A DNA stretch of 64,000 bases from NCBI RefSeq assembly GCF_029643245.1, contig NZ_CP116398.1, positions 2,666,001 to 2,730,000 on the forward strand, in the 5' to 3' direction. Below, one piece after another: positions 33,855 to 43,668 of the stretch. The position numbers were made by a program, and so were the translations under genes. This DNA is from Methylomonas sp. EFPC3 (lineage in GTDB: Bacteria > Pseudomonadota > Gammaproteobacteria > Methylococcales > Methylomonadaceae). The notes under the pieces were generated by a model, which was not told the origin of the DNA, did no database searches, and saw only the letters and a list, made by a program, of their open reading frames with translations. Numbering within the stretch: the stretch's first letter is position 1; every line of letters starts with the position of its first letter.

Positions 33855-35135
33855 ATGAGTGGAATCAGATCTTTTTTCGAAAAAGCCCAGGCCAAGCTGC
33901 ACAAGCAACACGCCGGACAACCCATTACACCGGAGACGTTGAAACAGCTATTTCCGATCCGGAATCTCAGCGACGAAATCCTGCAAACCTTTTCCACCGA
34001 CAACCACGTGGAAAGCCTGAGCGCGGGTAGTATCCTGTATAACGTCAACGAACAGGCCACCTGTGCGATTTACCTGTTGCAGGGCACCGTCACGCTGGCC
34101 GACCACAACGGCAAGAGTTACGAAATCGTGGCCGGCAGCGCCCAAGCCAAGTTTCCGATCTGTAGCGGCACCAAGCACACCGCCACCGCGACCGCCAAAA
34201 CCGACGTCGACATCCTGCGGGTATCGTTGAAAATCATGTTGACGCCCAGTCGGCAGGACCACGGCAAACTGGAAATACCCGAAGAGTTGCATGACAACCG
34301 CCTGCTGGCGTTGTTCGCCGAACACTTCCAGAATTCCGACCACGAAATCGAAATACCGTCCCTGCCGGAAGTCGCCATCAATCTGCGCAAGGCCATCCAA
34401 AAAGATGTCAATATCGACGAAGCGGTCAAGATCATCCAACTTGATCCCGCGATCTCCGCCAAATTGATCGAAGTTGCCAACTGCCCGCTGTACTTGACCG
34501 CGGTGCGCGCCAAAAACTGTAAAGAAGCCGTGATCCGCATCGGCTTGAACGCCACCCGCAATTTGGTCACCGCATTGAGCATGCGGCAAATTTTCAAAAG
34601 CAAATCGCCACTGATCAAAAGCCATTTGGAAAACTTGTGGAAACAAAGCCTGTATTTGTCGGGCCTTTGCCACGTGCTGGCCAGCCATACCCGCGAACAA
34701 AATCCGGAGAACGCGCTATTGGCGGGCTTGGTTTGCGACATCGGCGTGATCCCGTTCCTGAACTTCGTCGCCAACCTGCCTAACGAATACCACAACGAAA
34801 GCGAGATCGAACAAGCCATCCCGGTCATCAAGGGGCCGGTCGGCGCCGTGGTCTTAAAAGAATGGGATTTTGCGGAAGAATTCCTCGACGTTGCCCTGTC
34901 CAGCAGCAATTGGTACCAAAACAGCCATGAAAAACTGACGCTGACCGATATCGTAGTGTTGTCGCGCCTGCATGCGCAGATAGGCAAAACCGCGTCTTCC
35001 GAGCTGCCGGCGATCACTGCCATTCCGGCCGCCAGCAAACTGAAAAATTTCTCGTTGTCTCCGGAAAACACACTGGCGATCCTACACGACGCCAAAGCCA
35101 AAATTCACGAAGCCCTGAGTATTTTCTCGACCTGA
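33855..35135 (+). CDS. HDOD-domain signalling protein with N-terminal cyclic nucleotide-binding-like domain (copy 1)
   Basis: A 426-residue protein. Residues of about 45-125 resemble a cNMP-binding/cupin-like barrel (LSAGSILYNVNEQATCAIYLLQGTVTLADHNG), and about 160-350 form a HDOD domain (IPSLPEVAINLRKAIQKDVNIDEAVKIIQLDPAISAKLIEVANCP). HDOD lacks the full HD catalytic pair, so an enzymatic role is unlikely; related proteins act in regulation, often with diguanylate cyclases or kinases. It is followed after 4 bases by a paralogue. Ligand and partners are unknown. Confidence 0.85.
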   Translation: MSGIRSFFEKAQAKLHKQHAGQPITPETLKQLFPIRNLSDEILQTFSTDNHVESLSAGSILYNVNEQATCAIYLLQGTVTLADHNGKSYEIVAGSAQAKFPICSGTKHTATATAKTDVDILRVSLKIMLTPSRQDHGKLEIPEELHDNRLLALFAEHFQNSDHEIEIPSLPEVAINLRKAIQKDVNIDEAVKIIQLDPAISAKLIEVANCPLYLTAVRAKNCKEAVIRIGLNATRNLVTALSMRQIFKSKSPLIKSHLENLWKQSLYLSGLCHVLASHTREQNPENALLAGLVCDIGVIPFLNFVANLPNEYHNESEIEQAIPVIKGPVGAVVLKEWDFAEEFLDVALSSSNWYQNSHEKLTLTDIVVLSRLHAQIGKTASSELPAITAIPAASKLKNFSLSPENTLAILHDAKAKIHEALSIFST

Positions 35136-35139
35136 CCGC

Positions 35140-36429
35140 ATGTTCTTAAAGCTATTTAAAAAAACCGCCGAACCAAGCGAGCGAGCGGAAAAAACTCGCG
35201 AAGCAACGACAGCGCAATTACCGCTCCAGTTTTTGCAACAGCTGATCCCGGTAGGCGAATTACCGGTCACGGAGCTGAAAGCCTTGCCCATCAGATTGCG
35301 TAATTTCAATCCGGGGGACTTGCTGTTCAACCGCGGCGAGCAGACGGAGGAAGTGGCATACCTCTACAGCGGCCAAGTATTTATGGAAGCGGCCAACGGT
35401 GCTGGATACATGGTGGAAGCCGGCACCTTCAAAGCTTGCTATCCGCTGGCGACCTCCGGCGAACAGAACTTCAACGCCATCGCCAAATCTGCGTTGCAAG
35501 CCGTCTACCTGCCGCTGTCGGCCTTGCAACGCAGCAGCAAACTGGCCGACCAGACCGCCCTGAATCTGGAACAAGTTCCGCAAGCCTTGCGCAATACGGT
35601 GTTGTTCCAACGCTTCTGCCAAGCTTTCAAGGCCGACAACCTGCACGTCCCCAGCCTGCCCGACGTGGCACTGAGGCTGCGTAGCGCGTTGCAAAAAGAC
35701 ATCAGCATCGGCGATGCGGTCAAAATCCTGAATTTGGATCCGGTAATTTCCTCGAAACTGATTCAGGTCGCCAATAGCCCAATCTATCGCAGCAACCGGC
35801 CGATCACCAGCAGCCACGACGCCGTCAACCGGCTCGGCTTCAAGACCACACAAAATCTGGCGACCAGCATCAGTCTGCACCAACTGTTCAAGAGCCGAAA
35901 CAAACTCTTGAACCAGTTGGCACAGTCGCTTTGGAAACAAAGCATCCAGGTTGCCAGCCTCAGTTACACCCTGGCCGGGCTCAGCGGCAAAATCAATGCC
36001 GACGAAGCCTTGCTGGCCGGCTTGACTCATAACATCGGCGCCCTCCCGATCGTAACGCTAGCGGAAACGCTGGACCCGGCCGAATACAACGAAACCGAAC
36101 TGCGAGCCGCTATCGATCATTTGCAGGGGGTGGTTGGTACGTTTATCCTCAAGAAATGGCACTTTCCGGACAGTCTGCAACAGATTCCATTAAACACCGA
36201 TAACTGGTATTTCGACGACGCCAAGCCGCTGCAAGTCAACGATATCGTCTTGCTGGCAAAATTCCACAGCCGGCTCGGCGGCCCGCTAAGTCAAAACTTG
36301 CCGCCGCTGAACACTTTACCGGCCTTCCACAAACTGGGCGACAATGCGCTGACGCCCGACATGTCCCTGAAAGCGCTGCAAGATGCCAAACAGCAAATAG
36401 CGGAGGCGCTGAATTTCTTCCGGACCTGA
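35140..36429 (+). CDS. HDOD-domain signalling protein with N-terminal cyclic nucleotide-binding-like domain (copy 2)
   Basis: A 429-residue paralogue of the preceding gene with the same order of domains: a basic start, a cNMP-binding-like barrel (NFNPGDLLFNRGEQTEEVAYLYSGQVFMEAANG, about 53-85) and a HDOD domain (VPSLPDVALRLRSALQKDISIGDAVKILNLDPVISSKLIQVANSP). Both copies end in a similar helix (ALQDAKQQIAEALNFF here, ILHDAKAKIHEALSIF in copy 1). The pair arose by tandem duplication, and since diverged mainly in the N-terminal domain. The starting ATG has no good ribosome binding site, suggesting translational coupling. Confidence 0.85.
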   Translation: MFLKLFKKTAEPSERAEKTREATTAQLPLQFLQQLIPVGELPVTELKALPIRLRNFNPGDLLFNRGEQTEEVAYLYSGQVFMEAANGAGYMVEAGTFKACYPLATSGEQNFNAIAKSALQAVYLPLSALQRSSKLADQTALNLEQVPQALRNTVLFQRFCQAFKADNLHVPSLPDVALRLRSALQKDISIGDAVKILNLDPVISSKLIQVANSPIYRSNRPITSSHDAVNRLGFKTTQNLATSISLHQLFKSRNKLLNQLAQSLWKQSIQVASLSYTLAGLSGKINADEALLAGLTHNIGALPIVTLAETLDPAEYNETELRAAIDHLQGVVGTFILKKWHFPDSLQQIPLNTDNWYFDDAKPLQVNDIVLLAKFHSRLGGPLSQNLPPLNTLPAFHKLGDNALTPDMSLKALQDAKQQIAEALNFFRT

Positions 36430-36846
36430 TACCAGCCGGTGCAACAACGCCTAAGCTCCCCAGACGCGGCCAGCTTCAAGCCCTCGCATCCTTACTTGAC
36501 AAGCCGGAAGCTTTCCAACTTACGCCGCTACCCAACCGTTTGCTCCTGTACAAATCGTTCGAATTTCCGGAATATAGTGGCAATATCCGCATCGTGCGGA
36601 AAACTGCTTGTGCCGCAGCCGAACTGAATCAACACAACCGGCTTCACTGATCCTGGCTTACGGCGCAAGCACAGTGCAAAGGCTCCCCGGAGTTCGACGC
36701 AAATCCCGACGCTAGCAGGCTCAACCTAAGCAAATTGCACCAGGATTTTGCGTTGGCGATATCGCACGACACCCACACCGTGGGTCGAGCGACGCTGCTG
36801 CCGTGCTGACATCGTTTTTCATTTTTTCATCTAAATTGGCACCGAC
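36430..36846 (+). other. 417-base gap; possible decayed coding sequence and small hairpin
   Basis: No intact gene is supported here. One forward frame (codons in phase with the TGA at 36648) reads protein-like for about 60 codons without any ATG, for example KPEAFQLTPLPN and YKSFEFPEYSGNIRIVRK, and continues protein-like past that stop to 36807. This could be the remnant of a gene. A small hairpin ACCCAC-ACC-GTGGGT lies at 36771-36785, and the last 40 bases before prlC are T-rich. No promoter was identified with confidence. Confidence 0.3.
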
Positions 36847-38889
36847 ATGACCAACCCGTTACTCGTACAGACCGAATTGCCCCAATTTTCCAAAATACTG
36901 CCCGAACACGTCGAACCGGCCATCGACCAATTACTGGCCGAGGCTAGAGCCACGATCGAAAAACAACTCGCAGGCGGCGAGGCCTACTCTTGGCACAACC
37001 TGATCGACCCGATCGAAACTGCCGAAGATCGGCTGAATAAAGCCTGGTCGCCGGTCAGCCACATGAATTCGGTAGTCAACAGCGAAGCCATGCGCGACGC
37101 TTACAACGCCTGCCTGGGCAAATTGAGCGCATATTCGACCGAAGTCGGCCAGAATAAGGCGCTGCAACAGGCGTATAAAGCCGTCCGCGACAGCACCGAA
37201 TTCGCTGCGCTGGATCGCGCCCAACAAAAGATTATCGACAATGCATTACGCGACTTTCATCTGTCAGGCGTCGATCTGCCGGCGGACAAACAAGCCCGCT
37301 TCAAGGAAATCAGCCAGCAATTGTCCAAACTCGCCAGCCAGTTCGAGGAAAATCTGCTGGATGCTACCAACGCCTGGCACAAACAAATCACCCATGTCGA
37401 CGATCTGGCCGGGCTACCGGAATCCGCGTTGGCGCAAGCCAAGCAGGCGGCCGAAGCCGAGGGCAAGGACGGCTGGCTGATCAACCTGCAATTCCCGTCC
37501 TATCTGGCGATCATGACCTACGCCGATAACCGCGATTTACGCCGCGAACATTACGAAGCCTTCTGTACCCGGGCCTCGGACCAAGGTCCGCACGCCGGAC
37601 GCTGGGACAACTCGGAAATCATGGAGCAGATCCTGGCCTTGCGCCACGAAAAAGCCCAATTGCTGGGCTTCGACAACTACGCCGAGTATTCGCTCGCCAC
37701 CAAAATGGCCAAGTCCACCGAGGATGTCGTTCAATTTCTGGAAGATCTGGCGGACAAATCCTGGCGCCAAGCCCGCCGCGATCTGGCGGAACTGAAAGAA
37801 TACGCCGCGCAACAACACGGCCTGCAAGATTTGCAAGCCTGGGATATCGGTTATTACTCGGAAAAAATGCGCCAACATTACTATCAGTTGTCACAAGAAG
37901 AAGTAAAAGCTTATTTCCCCGACAGCAAAGTGGTGCCGGGCCTGTTTGCGATTGTAGAGCGACTGTTCGGCCTCCAAATTTCCGAGCTCAAAGACTTCGA
38001 CACCTGGCATCCCGACGTCCGCTTTTACCAAATTCTCGACCGCAACGGCCAACTGCGCGGCCGCTTCTTCCTCGATCTATATGCCCGTGCCAAAAAGCGC
38101 GGCGGCGCCTGGATGGACGATTGCGTCTGCCGCAAAAAATCCGCGGACGGCCATTTGCAAACCCCGGTAGCGTACCTGACTTGCAACTTCACGCCGCCGA
38201 CCGGCAACGATCCCGCCCTGCTGACCCACGACGAAGTGGAAACCCTGTTCCACGAATTCGGCCACGGCTTACACCACATGCTGACTCAGATCGATTACCT
38301 GGGCGTTTCCGGCATCAACGGCGTGGAATGGGATGCAGTTGAGTTGCCCAGTCAATTCCTGGAAAACTGGTGTTGGGATCGAGAAGCGCTGGGCTTGATT
38401 TCCGGCCACTACCAAACCGACGCACCGTTACCGGACACGCTATATGCCAAAATGCTGGCCGCCAAAAATTTCCAGGCCGGCATGATGATGGTGCGGCAAC
38501 TGGAATTCAGCTTGTTCGACTTCAAAATCCACCAACATTTCGATCCAGCCAAGGGCGGCCGGATCTATCCGACTTTACAGCAAGTGCGCGAGCAGGTCGC
38601 GGTGGTCAAGCCGCCCGAGTTCAACCGCTTCGCCCACAGCTTTTCCCATATCTTCGCCGGCGGCTACGCGGCGGGCTATTACAGTTACAAATGGGCGGAA
38701 GTGCTGTCGGCCGATGCCTTCTCGCTGTTCGAAGAAAACGGCATCTTCGACCAGGCGACCGGCGAGGCATTCTTGCACAATATCCTTGAGCAGGGCGGCA
38801 GCGCCGACGCGATGACCTTGTTCAAAAACTTCCGCGGCCGCGAACCGAATATCGATGCGTTATTGCGCCACAACGGCATTGCCGCATAA
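36847..38889 (+). CDS. prlC: Oligopeptidase A (M3 metallopeptidase)
   Basis: A 680-residue cytoplasmic zinc peptidase of the thimet oligopeptidase family. The zinc site is LFHEFGHGLHHML (HExxH within HEFGH), with the downstream Glu in the GINGVEWDAVELPSQFLENW stretch. Length and order match E. coli PrlC/OpdA (680 residues). It degrades short peptides including signal-peptide fragments. ATG 36847 is the first in frame. Confidence 0.96.
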   Translation: MTNPLLVQTELPQFSKILPEHVEPAIDQLLAEARATIEKQLAGGEAYSWHNLIDPIETAEDRLNKAWSPVSHMNSVVNSEAMRDAYNACLGKLSAYSTEVGQNKALQQAYKAVRDSTEFAALDRAQQKIIDNALRDFHLSGVDLPADKQARFKEISQQLSKLASQFEENLLDATNAWHKQITHVDDLAGLPESALAQAKQAAEAEGKDGWLINLQFPSYLAIMTYADNRDLRREHYEAFCTRASDQGPHAGRWDNSEIMEQILALRHEKAQLLGFDNYAEYSLATKMAKSTEDVVQFLEDLADKSWRQARRDLAELKEYAAQQHGLQDLQAWDIGYYSEKMRQHYYQLSQEEVKAYFPDSKVVPGLFAIVERLFGLQISELKDFDTWHPDVRFYQILDRNGQLRGRFFLDLYARAKKRGGAWMDDCVCRKKSADGHLQTPVAYLTCNFTPPTGNDPALLTHDEVETLFHEFGHGLHHMLTQIDYLGVSGINGVEWDAVELPSQFLENWCWDREALGLISGHYQTDAPLPDTLYAKMLAAKNFQAGMMMVRQLEFSLFDFKIHQHFDPAKGGRIYPTLQQVREQVAVVKPPEFNRFAHSFSHIFAGGYAAGYYSYKWAEVLSADAFSLFEENGIFDQATGEAFLHNILEQGGSADAMTLFKNFRGREPNIDALLRHNGIAA

Positions 38890-38952
38890 CGGCGCCAGCG
38901 GCTGTTTGGCCGAGTTGCCAAACGGCCGGATTTTTTACTCTCAGGAGCAACC

Positions 38953-39240
38953 ATGAAAAATTGCCCTCAGTGCGGTCAGGCCCGAATCGGCGAGGAATTC
39001 AAATGCCCGACCTGCGACGTGTTTTATTCGCAGCTGGACGAGTTGCTGTTCGAGGAACAGCAGCGTCTGGAACGCGATACCCTGGCCGGAGCAATCAAAC
39101 GCATCCGCGCCGCAACCGACCGCAAACAGGCGATGAAACAAGAATTGGCCGCGTTATGGCGCAAAACGCCGTTGCGGACCAAAATCGTGTTGTGGACCGT
39201 CATTGCTTTTCTGTTCGTCCTGATCGTGCCGGTGATTTGA
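38953..39240 (+). CDS. Small zinc-ribbon protein with C-terminal membrane anchor
   Basis: A 95-residue protein with an N-terminal double CxxC (CPQCGQARIGEEFKCPTCDVFY, residues 4-24), a charged helical middle (about 28-68) and one C-terminal membrane segment (about 76-94, IVLWTVIAFLFVLIVPVI). The pattern fits a small rubredoxin/zinc-ribbon-like module tethered to the inner membrane. The ATG is preceded by CAGGAG. Not recognised as a named family. It lies 14 bases before the histidine-rich membrane protein gene, so the two may be cotranscribed. Confidence 0.75.
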   Translation: MKNCPQCGQARIGEEFKCPTCDVFYSQLDELLFEEQQRLERDTLAGAIKRIRAATDRKQAMKQELAALWRKTPLRTKIVLWTVIAFLFVLIVPVI

Positions 39241-39253
39241 CGGTCGAATCCGG

Positions 39254-39733
39254 ATGGCAGCATTGCAAATACTGGCCGCCCTGCTCTACGCGAATCTCGG
39301 CGAATGGCTAATGCATAAGTACCTGCTGCATGGCCTGGGTAAGAATCCCGGCAGCATTTGGGCTTACCACTGGCAGCAGCACCACAGGATTTGCGCGGAA
39401 CAAGGTATGCGCGATCCAGGCTATCGCAGCTTACGCTGGACTTGGAATGCGCAGACCAAAGAATTGGCAATATTGGCGCTTATCGTAACGCTGCATCTGC
39501 CTTTGGCGCTCGACCTGCCGTTCTTCGTGCTGACACTCTATGCTTCGCTGGCACTGTATTACTGCAAACACCGCCGCGCCCATCTCGATCCCGATTGGGC
39601 AAAGCGGCACTTACCCTGGCACTACCAGCACCATCTGCAAGCAGGTAACGGCAATTGGTGCGTAACCTGGCCCTGGTTCGATTACGTTTTCGGTACCCGC
39701 TTGAACAATTGGACCGGCGAGCCTACGAACTAA
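39254..39733 (+). CDS. Fatty acid hydroxylase superfamily-like membrane protein
   Basis: A 159-residue membrane protein with the histidine clusters of the fatty acid hydroxylase/sterol desaturase superfamily: HKYLLH (about 21-26), HWQQHH (about 38-43), HRRAH (about 97-101) and HYQHH (about 113-117), probably binding two irons. Two hydrophobic segments lie near 57-90, and the end ([14 protein letters not shown]) is typical. The protein is short for the family and the substrate is unknown. A lipid or hopanoid-related role would fit a methanotroph, but is only a guess. Confidence 0.7.
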   Translation: MAALQILAALLYANLGEWLMHKYLLHGLGKNPGSIWAYHWQQHHRICAEQGMRDPGYRSLRWTWNAQTKELAILALIVTLHLPLALDLPFFVLTLYASLALYYCKHRRAHLDPDWAKRHLPWHYQHHLQAGNGNWCVTWPWFDYVFGTRLNNWTGEPTN

Positions 39734-39824
39734 ACCCGGCATTGCGGATTCCGTTAAACTTTGCGGGCGAATGCGATACCAGCGGACCAACCTTTCCCTC
39801 GGACATCCAATCATCTACTTTGGT

Positions 39825-41288
39825 ATGAAATATAAAGACCTACGCGATTTCATTCAGCAACTGGAAAAACAGGGCGAACTGAAGCGCATCAAACACGAAA
39901 TCGATCCGGTTCTGGAAATGACCGTCATTTGCGACCGGGTGCTGAAACAAGGCGGCCCGGCATTGTTATTCGAAAACCCGAAAGGCTCGAATATTGCCGT
40001 ACTCGGCAATCTGTTCGGCACGACCAAGCGGGTGGCGATGGGAATGGGTGCCAAGGATATCTCCGAGTTACGGGCGATCGGCGAAGTATTGGCTTACCTG
40101 AAGGAACCGGAACCGCCCAAAGGCGTGAAGGACGCACTGGAAAAGCTGCCTGTGTTCAAACAAGTGCTGAACATGGCGCCGAAAGTCGTCAATAATCCGC
40201 CTTGTCAGGAAGTGATCAGGATCGGCGACGAAATCGATCTGGCCGATTACCCGATTCAGACCTGCTGGCCGGAAGACGCCGCCCCCCTGATTACCTGGCC
40301 GCTGGTGATCACGCGCGGGCCGAACAAAGAACGGCAAAACCTCGGCATCTACCGCCAGCAAGTCATCGGCAAAAATAAAGTCATCATGCGCTGGCTGGCC
40401 CATCGCGGCGGCGCATTGGATTTTCGGGAATGGCAACAACAACGTCCCGGCGAACCATTTCCGGTCGCGGTCGCCTTAGGCGCAGACCCGGCGACAATCC
40501 TGGCGGCGGTTACCCCGGTACCCGACCCTTTGTCGGAATACGCCTTCGCCGGCCTGCTGCGCGGCAGCAAGACCGAAGTGACCAAATGCCTGAGCAACGA
40601 TCTGCAAGTGCCGGCCAGCGCCGAGATCGTCCTGGAAGGCTTTATCTACCCAAACGAAACCGCGCCGGAAGGCCCCTACGGCGACCATACCGGCTATTAC
40701 AATGAAGTTGACGAATTCCCGGTGTTCACGATCGAGCGTATCACCCAGCGACAGGTGCCGATATACCACAGCACCTACACCGGCCGGCCGCCCGACGAGC
40801 CGGCGATTTTGGGCGTGGCCTTGAACGAAGTGTTCGTGCCGATTCTGCAAAAACAGTTTCCGGAAATCGTCGATTTCTACCTGCCGCCGGAAGGCTGTTC
40901 CTACCGGATGGCGGTCATCAGCATGAAGAAACAATATGCCGGCCACGCCAAGCGGGTCATGCTCGGCACCTGGTCGTATTTGCGCCAGTTCATGTACACC
41001 AAATTCGTGATCGTGGTCGACGACGACGTGGACGTGCGCAACTGGCAGGATGTGATCTGGGCCATCACCACCCGGATGGACCCGGCTCGCGACTTGACGA
41101 TCTTGGAAAACACGCCGATCGATTACCTGGACTTTGCCTCGCCGGTATCCGGCCTGGGCTCCAAAGTCGGCTTCGACGCTACCAACAAATGGCCCGGCGA
41201 AACCGCACGCGAATGGGGGCGGCCGATTGTGATGCGGCCGGAGGTCATAAAAAAAGTCGACGCAATGTGGGATTCGCTGTTCAGTTAA
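39825..41288 (+). CDS. ubiD: 4-hydroxy-3-polyprenylbenzoate decarboxylase UbiD
   Basis: A 487-residue prFMN-dependent decarboxylase of ubiquinone synthesis. [22 protein letters not shown] is the classic start and is used instead of the frame opening 18 codons upstream. Further blocks are [58 protein letters not shown] and [21 protein letters not shown]. coli UbiD has 497 residues. It needs the prenylated flavin made by UbiX, which is not encoded in this window. Confidence 0.95.
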   Translation: MKYKDLRDFIQQLEKQGELKRIKHEIDPVLEMTVICDRVLKQGGPALLFENPKGSNIAVLGNLFGTTKRVAMGMGAKDISELRAIGEVLAYLKEPEPPKGVKDALEKLPVFKQVLNMAPKVVNNPPCQEVIRIGDEIDLADYPIQTCWPEDAAPLITWPLVITRGPNKERQNLGIYRQQVIGKNKVIMRWLAHRGGALDFREWQQQRPGEPFPVAVALGADPATILAAVTPVPDPLSEYAFAGLLRGSKTEVTKCLSNDLQVPASAEIVLEGFIYPNETAPEGPYGDHTGYYNEVDEFPVFTIERITQRQVPIYHSTYTGRPPDEPAILGVALNEVFVPILQKQFPEIVDFYLPPEGCSYRMAVISMKKQYAGHAKRVMLGTWSYLRQFMYTKFVIVVDDDVDVRNWQDVIWAITTRMDPARDLTILENTPIDYLDFASPVSGLGSKVGFDATNKWPGETAREWGRPIVMRPEVIKKVDAMWDSLFS

Positions 41289-41329
41289 TGTAGACTGCAG
41301 GCTTTCAGTAATTAACTGTAGTCGCCGTA

Positions 41330-42466
41330 ATGAAAATATTGGTCGCCGACGACCTGCCGGAAAACAGAATACTGCTGGAGAAATTGCTGACCCGGATGCA
41401 GCATCGGGTTATCTTGGCGGCAAACGGTCAGGAAGCCGTCGACCAGTTCGCCGCCACCGATCCCGATCTGGTACTGATGGACATCATAATGCCGACACTC
41501 GACGGCATCCAGGCAATCAAAGCCATCCGCGCACTGAATAGCAGCAAATGGACGCCGATTTTCGTCATCAGCGCACTGACCGAAACCGAAGACGTCGTCG
41601 CCGGTCTGGAAGCGGGGGCTGACGACTATTTACCGAAACCGTTCAATCAAGCCATCCTGCAAGCCAAGCTCAACTCGGTGCAGCGTTTTTTGGATATGCA
41701 ACGCGTCATTGCCGCCGACACAGCGCAATTGAAGATGTACCACGACCGGAACGAAACCGAGCAATTGTTCCTGCAAAGCATTTTTGCCCGCTTGATCAGG
41801 CAAAACGATCTGAAAGACGACCATCTGCAATTTTGGCTGAAACCGGCCAACCGCTTCAGCGGCGATTTGATTTGCGCCCGCCGCGTCAGCCAACAGCAAA
41901 TATATTTCATGCTGGCAGATTCAACCGGCCACGGCTTGGCGGCGGCGATTCCGACCGTCATAGTCAATCAGGCATTTCAGGCCATGACCCGAAAAGGCTT
42001 GGCAATTCCTGTTATCGTCAGGGAAATAAACCGCTTATTGTTCACGCAGATACCGCCGGATCGCTTTGTGGCGCTGGCTATCGGCATGATAGACAGCACG
42101 CGGAAATCGATAGAACTGTGGAATGGCGGCTTGCCTAGCGCATTGGTCCTCGACTCTGCCGGCACCGCGATGCATTCCTTTAAATCTCGCCATACCTTTG
42201 CCGGCATCCTGGCCGACGAGGAATTCGATGACCGCTGCGAACTTTGGCAATGGGAATCCGCTTGCGAGTTATTTGTCTATTCCGACGGCCTGACCGACGC
42301 CCAAGATCCAGACCACGCATGTTTCGGTCAAGGCGGCTTGATCGAGACCTTGGCGGCCACTCCGGCCGGCCAACGCATCGATGCCGTCAAAGCGGCGCTG
42401 GAACGCCATTTGGCAATTCGCGAAGCCCACGACGACATCTCCTGCATGGCAATACGCTGCGTATAA
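41330..42466 (+). CDS. Response regulator with PP2C-type phosphatase output (RsbU/SpoIIE-like)
   Basis: A 378-residue protein. The N-terminal receiver (1-120) has D7-D8, D51 (LMDIIMP) and the Lys of LPKPFN. A short helical linker follows, then a SpoIIE/PP2C domain (about 165-377) with the metal-binding LADSTGHGLAAA and the C-terminal YSDGLTDAQDPDH and HDDISCMAIRC. Such proteins dephosphorylate anti-sigma antagonists or other phosphoserine proteins in response to a histidine kinase. No anti-sigma factor or kinase gene is adjacent; the next gene is a GGDEF protein on the same strand. Confidence 0.9.
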   Translation: MKILVADDLPENRILLEKLLTRMQHRVILAANGQEAVDQFAATDPDLVLMDIIMPTLDGIQAIKAIRALNSSKWTPIFVISALTETEDVVAGLEAGADDYLPKPFNQAILQAKLNSVQRFLDMQRVIAADTAQLKMYHDRNETEQLFLQSIFARLIRQNDLKDDHLQFWLKPANRFSGDLICARRVSQQQIYFMLADSTGHGLAAAIPTVIVNQAFQAMTRKGLAIPVIVREINRLLFTQIPPDRFVALAIGMIDSTRKSIELWNGGLPSALVLDSAGTAMHSFKSRHTFAGILADEEFDDRCELWQWESACELFVYSDGLTDAQDPDHACFGQGGLIETLAATPAGQRIDAVKAALERHLAIREAHDDISCMAIRCV

Positions 42467-42623
42467 CGTTCCACCCTGGAGCGGCCGAATCTCCGCCGGG
42501 GCCTCGCCAGCGCCCACCACGCCACACGCATCGAACCTTATTAAAAAATGTCTTTCGAAACCACCTGCGATTCAAGCAGAATATGCGGGTACTTATAACT
42601 CTGCCGACCAAAGGCTCGCGCAA

Positions 42624-43604
42624 TTGAACCTACATCCCGACTACCGGCAAATTTCGCATTGGGCGATCGCGTTGAGCGAACAACCCGACTACCAAGGCCT
42701 GACTTACCGCTTCCTGCATTTATTGGAAGATTTGCCCTGGATCGACCAGGCAGCTGCCTACGAAGTCTACGGCGAACGCAACCTAAAAACCGGCGAAGCC
42801 CGGTGCACCAGCGAGCAACTGGTGCGGCGCTTTCCGTTGGATTTTGCCGAGCAGCCGCAGGAAGAGGACATCGACCTGCTTAAGGAATTTAACAGCAGTG
42901 CCGATCTGACGCCTAGCAAACCCAATGCAGCTGGGCTGTTCACCCAAATCGTCGCTCCGGTACGCGAGCTGGGCGGACCCGACCGGGCCTTACTACTGAA
43001 GGGAACGTTCGATCCACCGGCCTTGGCACTGCTTACCGATCTAATCTCGATTTACCGGAATCTGGTGGCGCTACACGACCGCAAAGAACGCGACCCATTG
43101 ACCAAATTGCCTAACCGCCAGTCGTTCGACGCCCGCATGTTACAGGTCTGCGATTATTTCCGCTCGCATCCGATCAAGGATTGCTACTTGGAGAAGAGCT
43201 CCTGGATTGCCATGCTGGATATCGATCATTTCAAACGGATAAACGACACTCACGGCCATTTATACGGCGACGAAGTATTGCTGATGTTCAGCCAGGCGAT
43301 GGAAAGACATTTCCGCTACAACGATTTTTTGTTCCGTTTCGGCGGCGAGGAATTTGTCGTGATATTGAATCTGGTCAATCAGGCCGACGCCGTGTCGACC
43401 TTCGAGCGGTTCCGCACCGCAATCGAGCGTCAGCAATTTCCGGTTGCCGGCCAAGTCACTGTCAGCATCGGCCTAACCCATATCGACCACCAAACTGAGC
43501 CGGCCCACTTGCTGGACAGGGCGGACAAAGCGCTTTACCAGGCCAAAGCCGGGGGCCGAAACAGACTGGTAACCCACCCAAACCCGAATTCCGTTGCCGG
43601 TTAA
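42624..43604 (+). CDS. GGDEF-domain diguanylate cyclase
   Basis: An N-terminal helical sensor-like region (about 1-150) is followed by a GGDEF domain with an intact active site (RFGGEEFVVIL) and an upstream inhibitory I-site RYND at the standard distance, so c-di-GMP synthesis with product inhibition is expected. The start is unclear: the open frame runs back to 42381, far inside the preceding gene, and between that gene's end (42466) and TTG 42624 there is no ATG, GTG or TTG in frame. TTG 42624 is taken provisionally, giving 326 residues. A short indel upstream could also have separated an ATG at 42548 from this frame. Confidence 0.8.
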   Translation: MNLHPDYRQISHWAIALSEQPDYQGLTYRFLHLLEDLPWIDQAAAYEVYGERNLKTGEARCTSEQLVRRFPLDFAEQPQEEDIDLLKEFNSSADLTPSKPNAAGLFTQIVAPVRELGGPDRALLLKGTFDPPALALLTDLISIYRNLVALHDRKERDPLTKLPNRQSFDARMLQVCDYFRSHPIKDCYLEKSSWIAMLDIDHFKRINDTHGHLYGDEVLLMFSQAMERHFRYNDFLFRFGGEEFVVILNLVNQADAVSTFERFRTAIERQQFPVAGQVTVSIGLTHIDHQTEPAHLLDRADKALYQAKAGGRNRLVTHPNPNSVAG

Positions 43605-43668
43605 CACCGGCCAACCGGAGCTTTGTTAAGCCGGTAAACCAATCCCGATCTCGGCCAATCGGCAAAGC

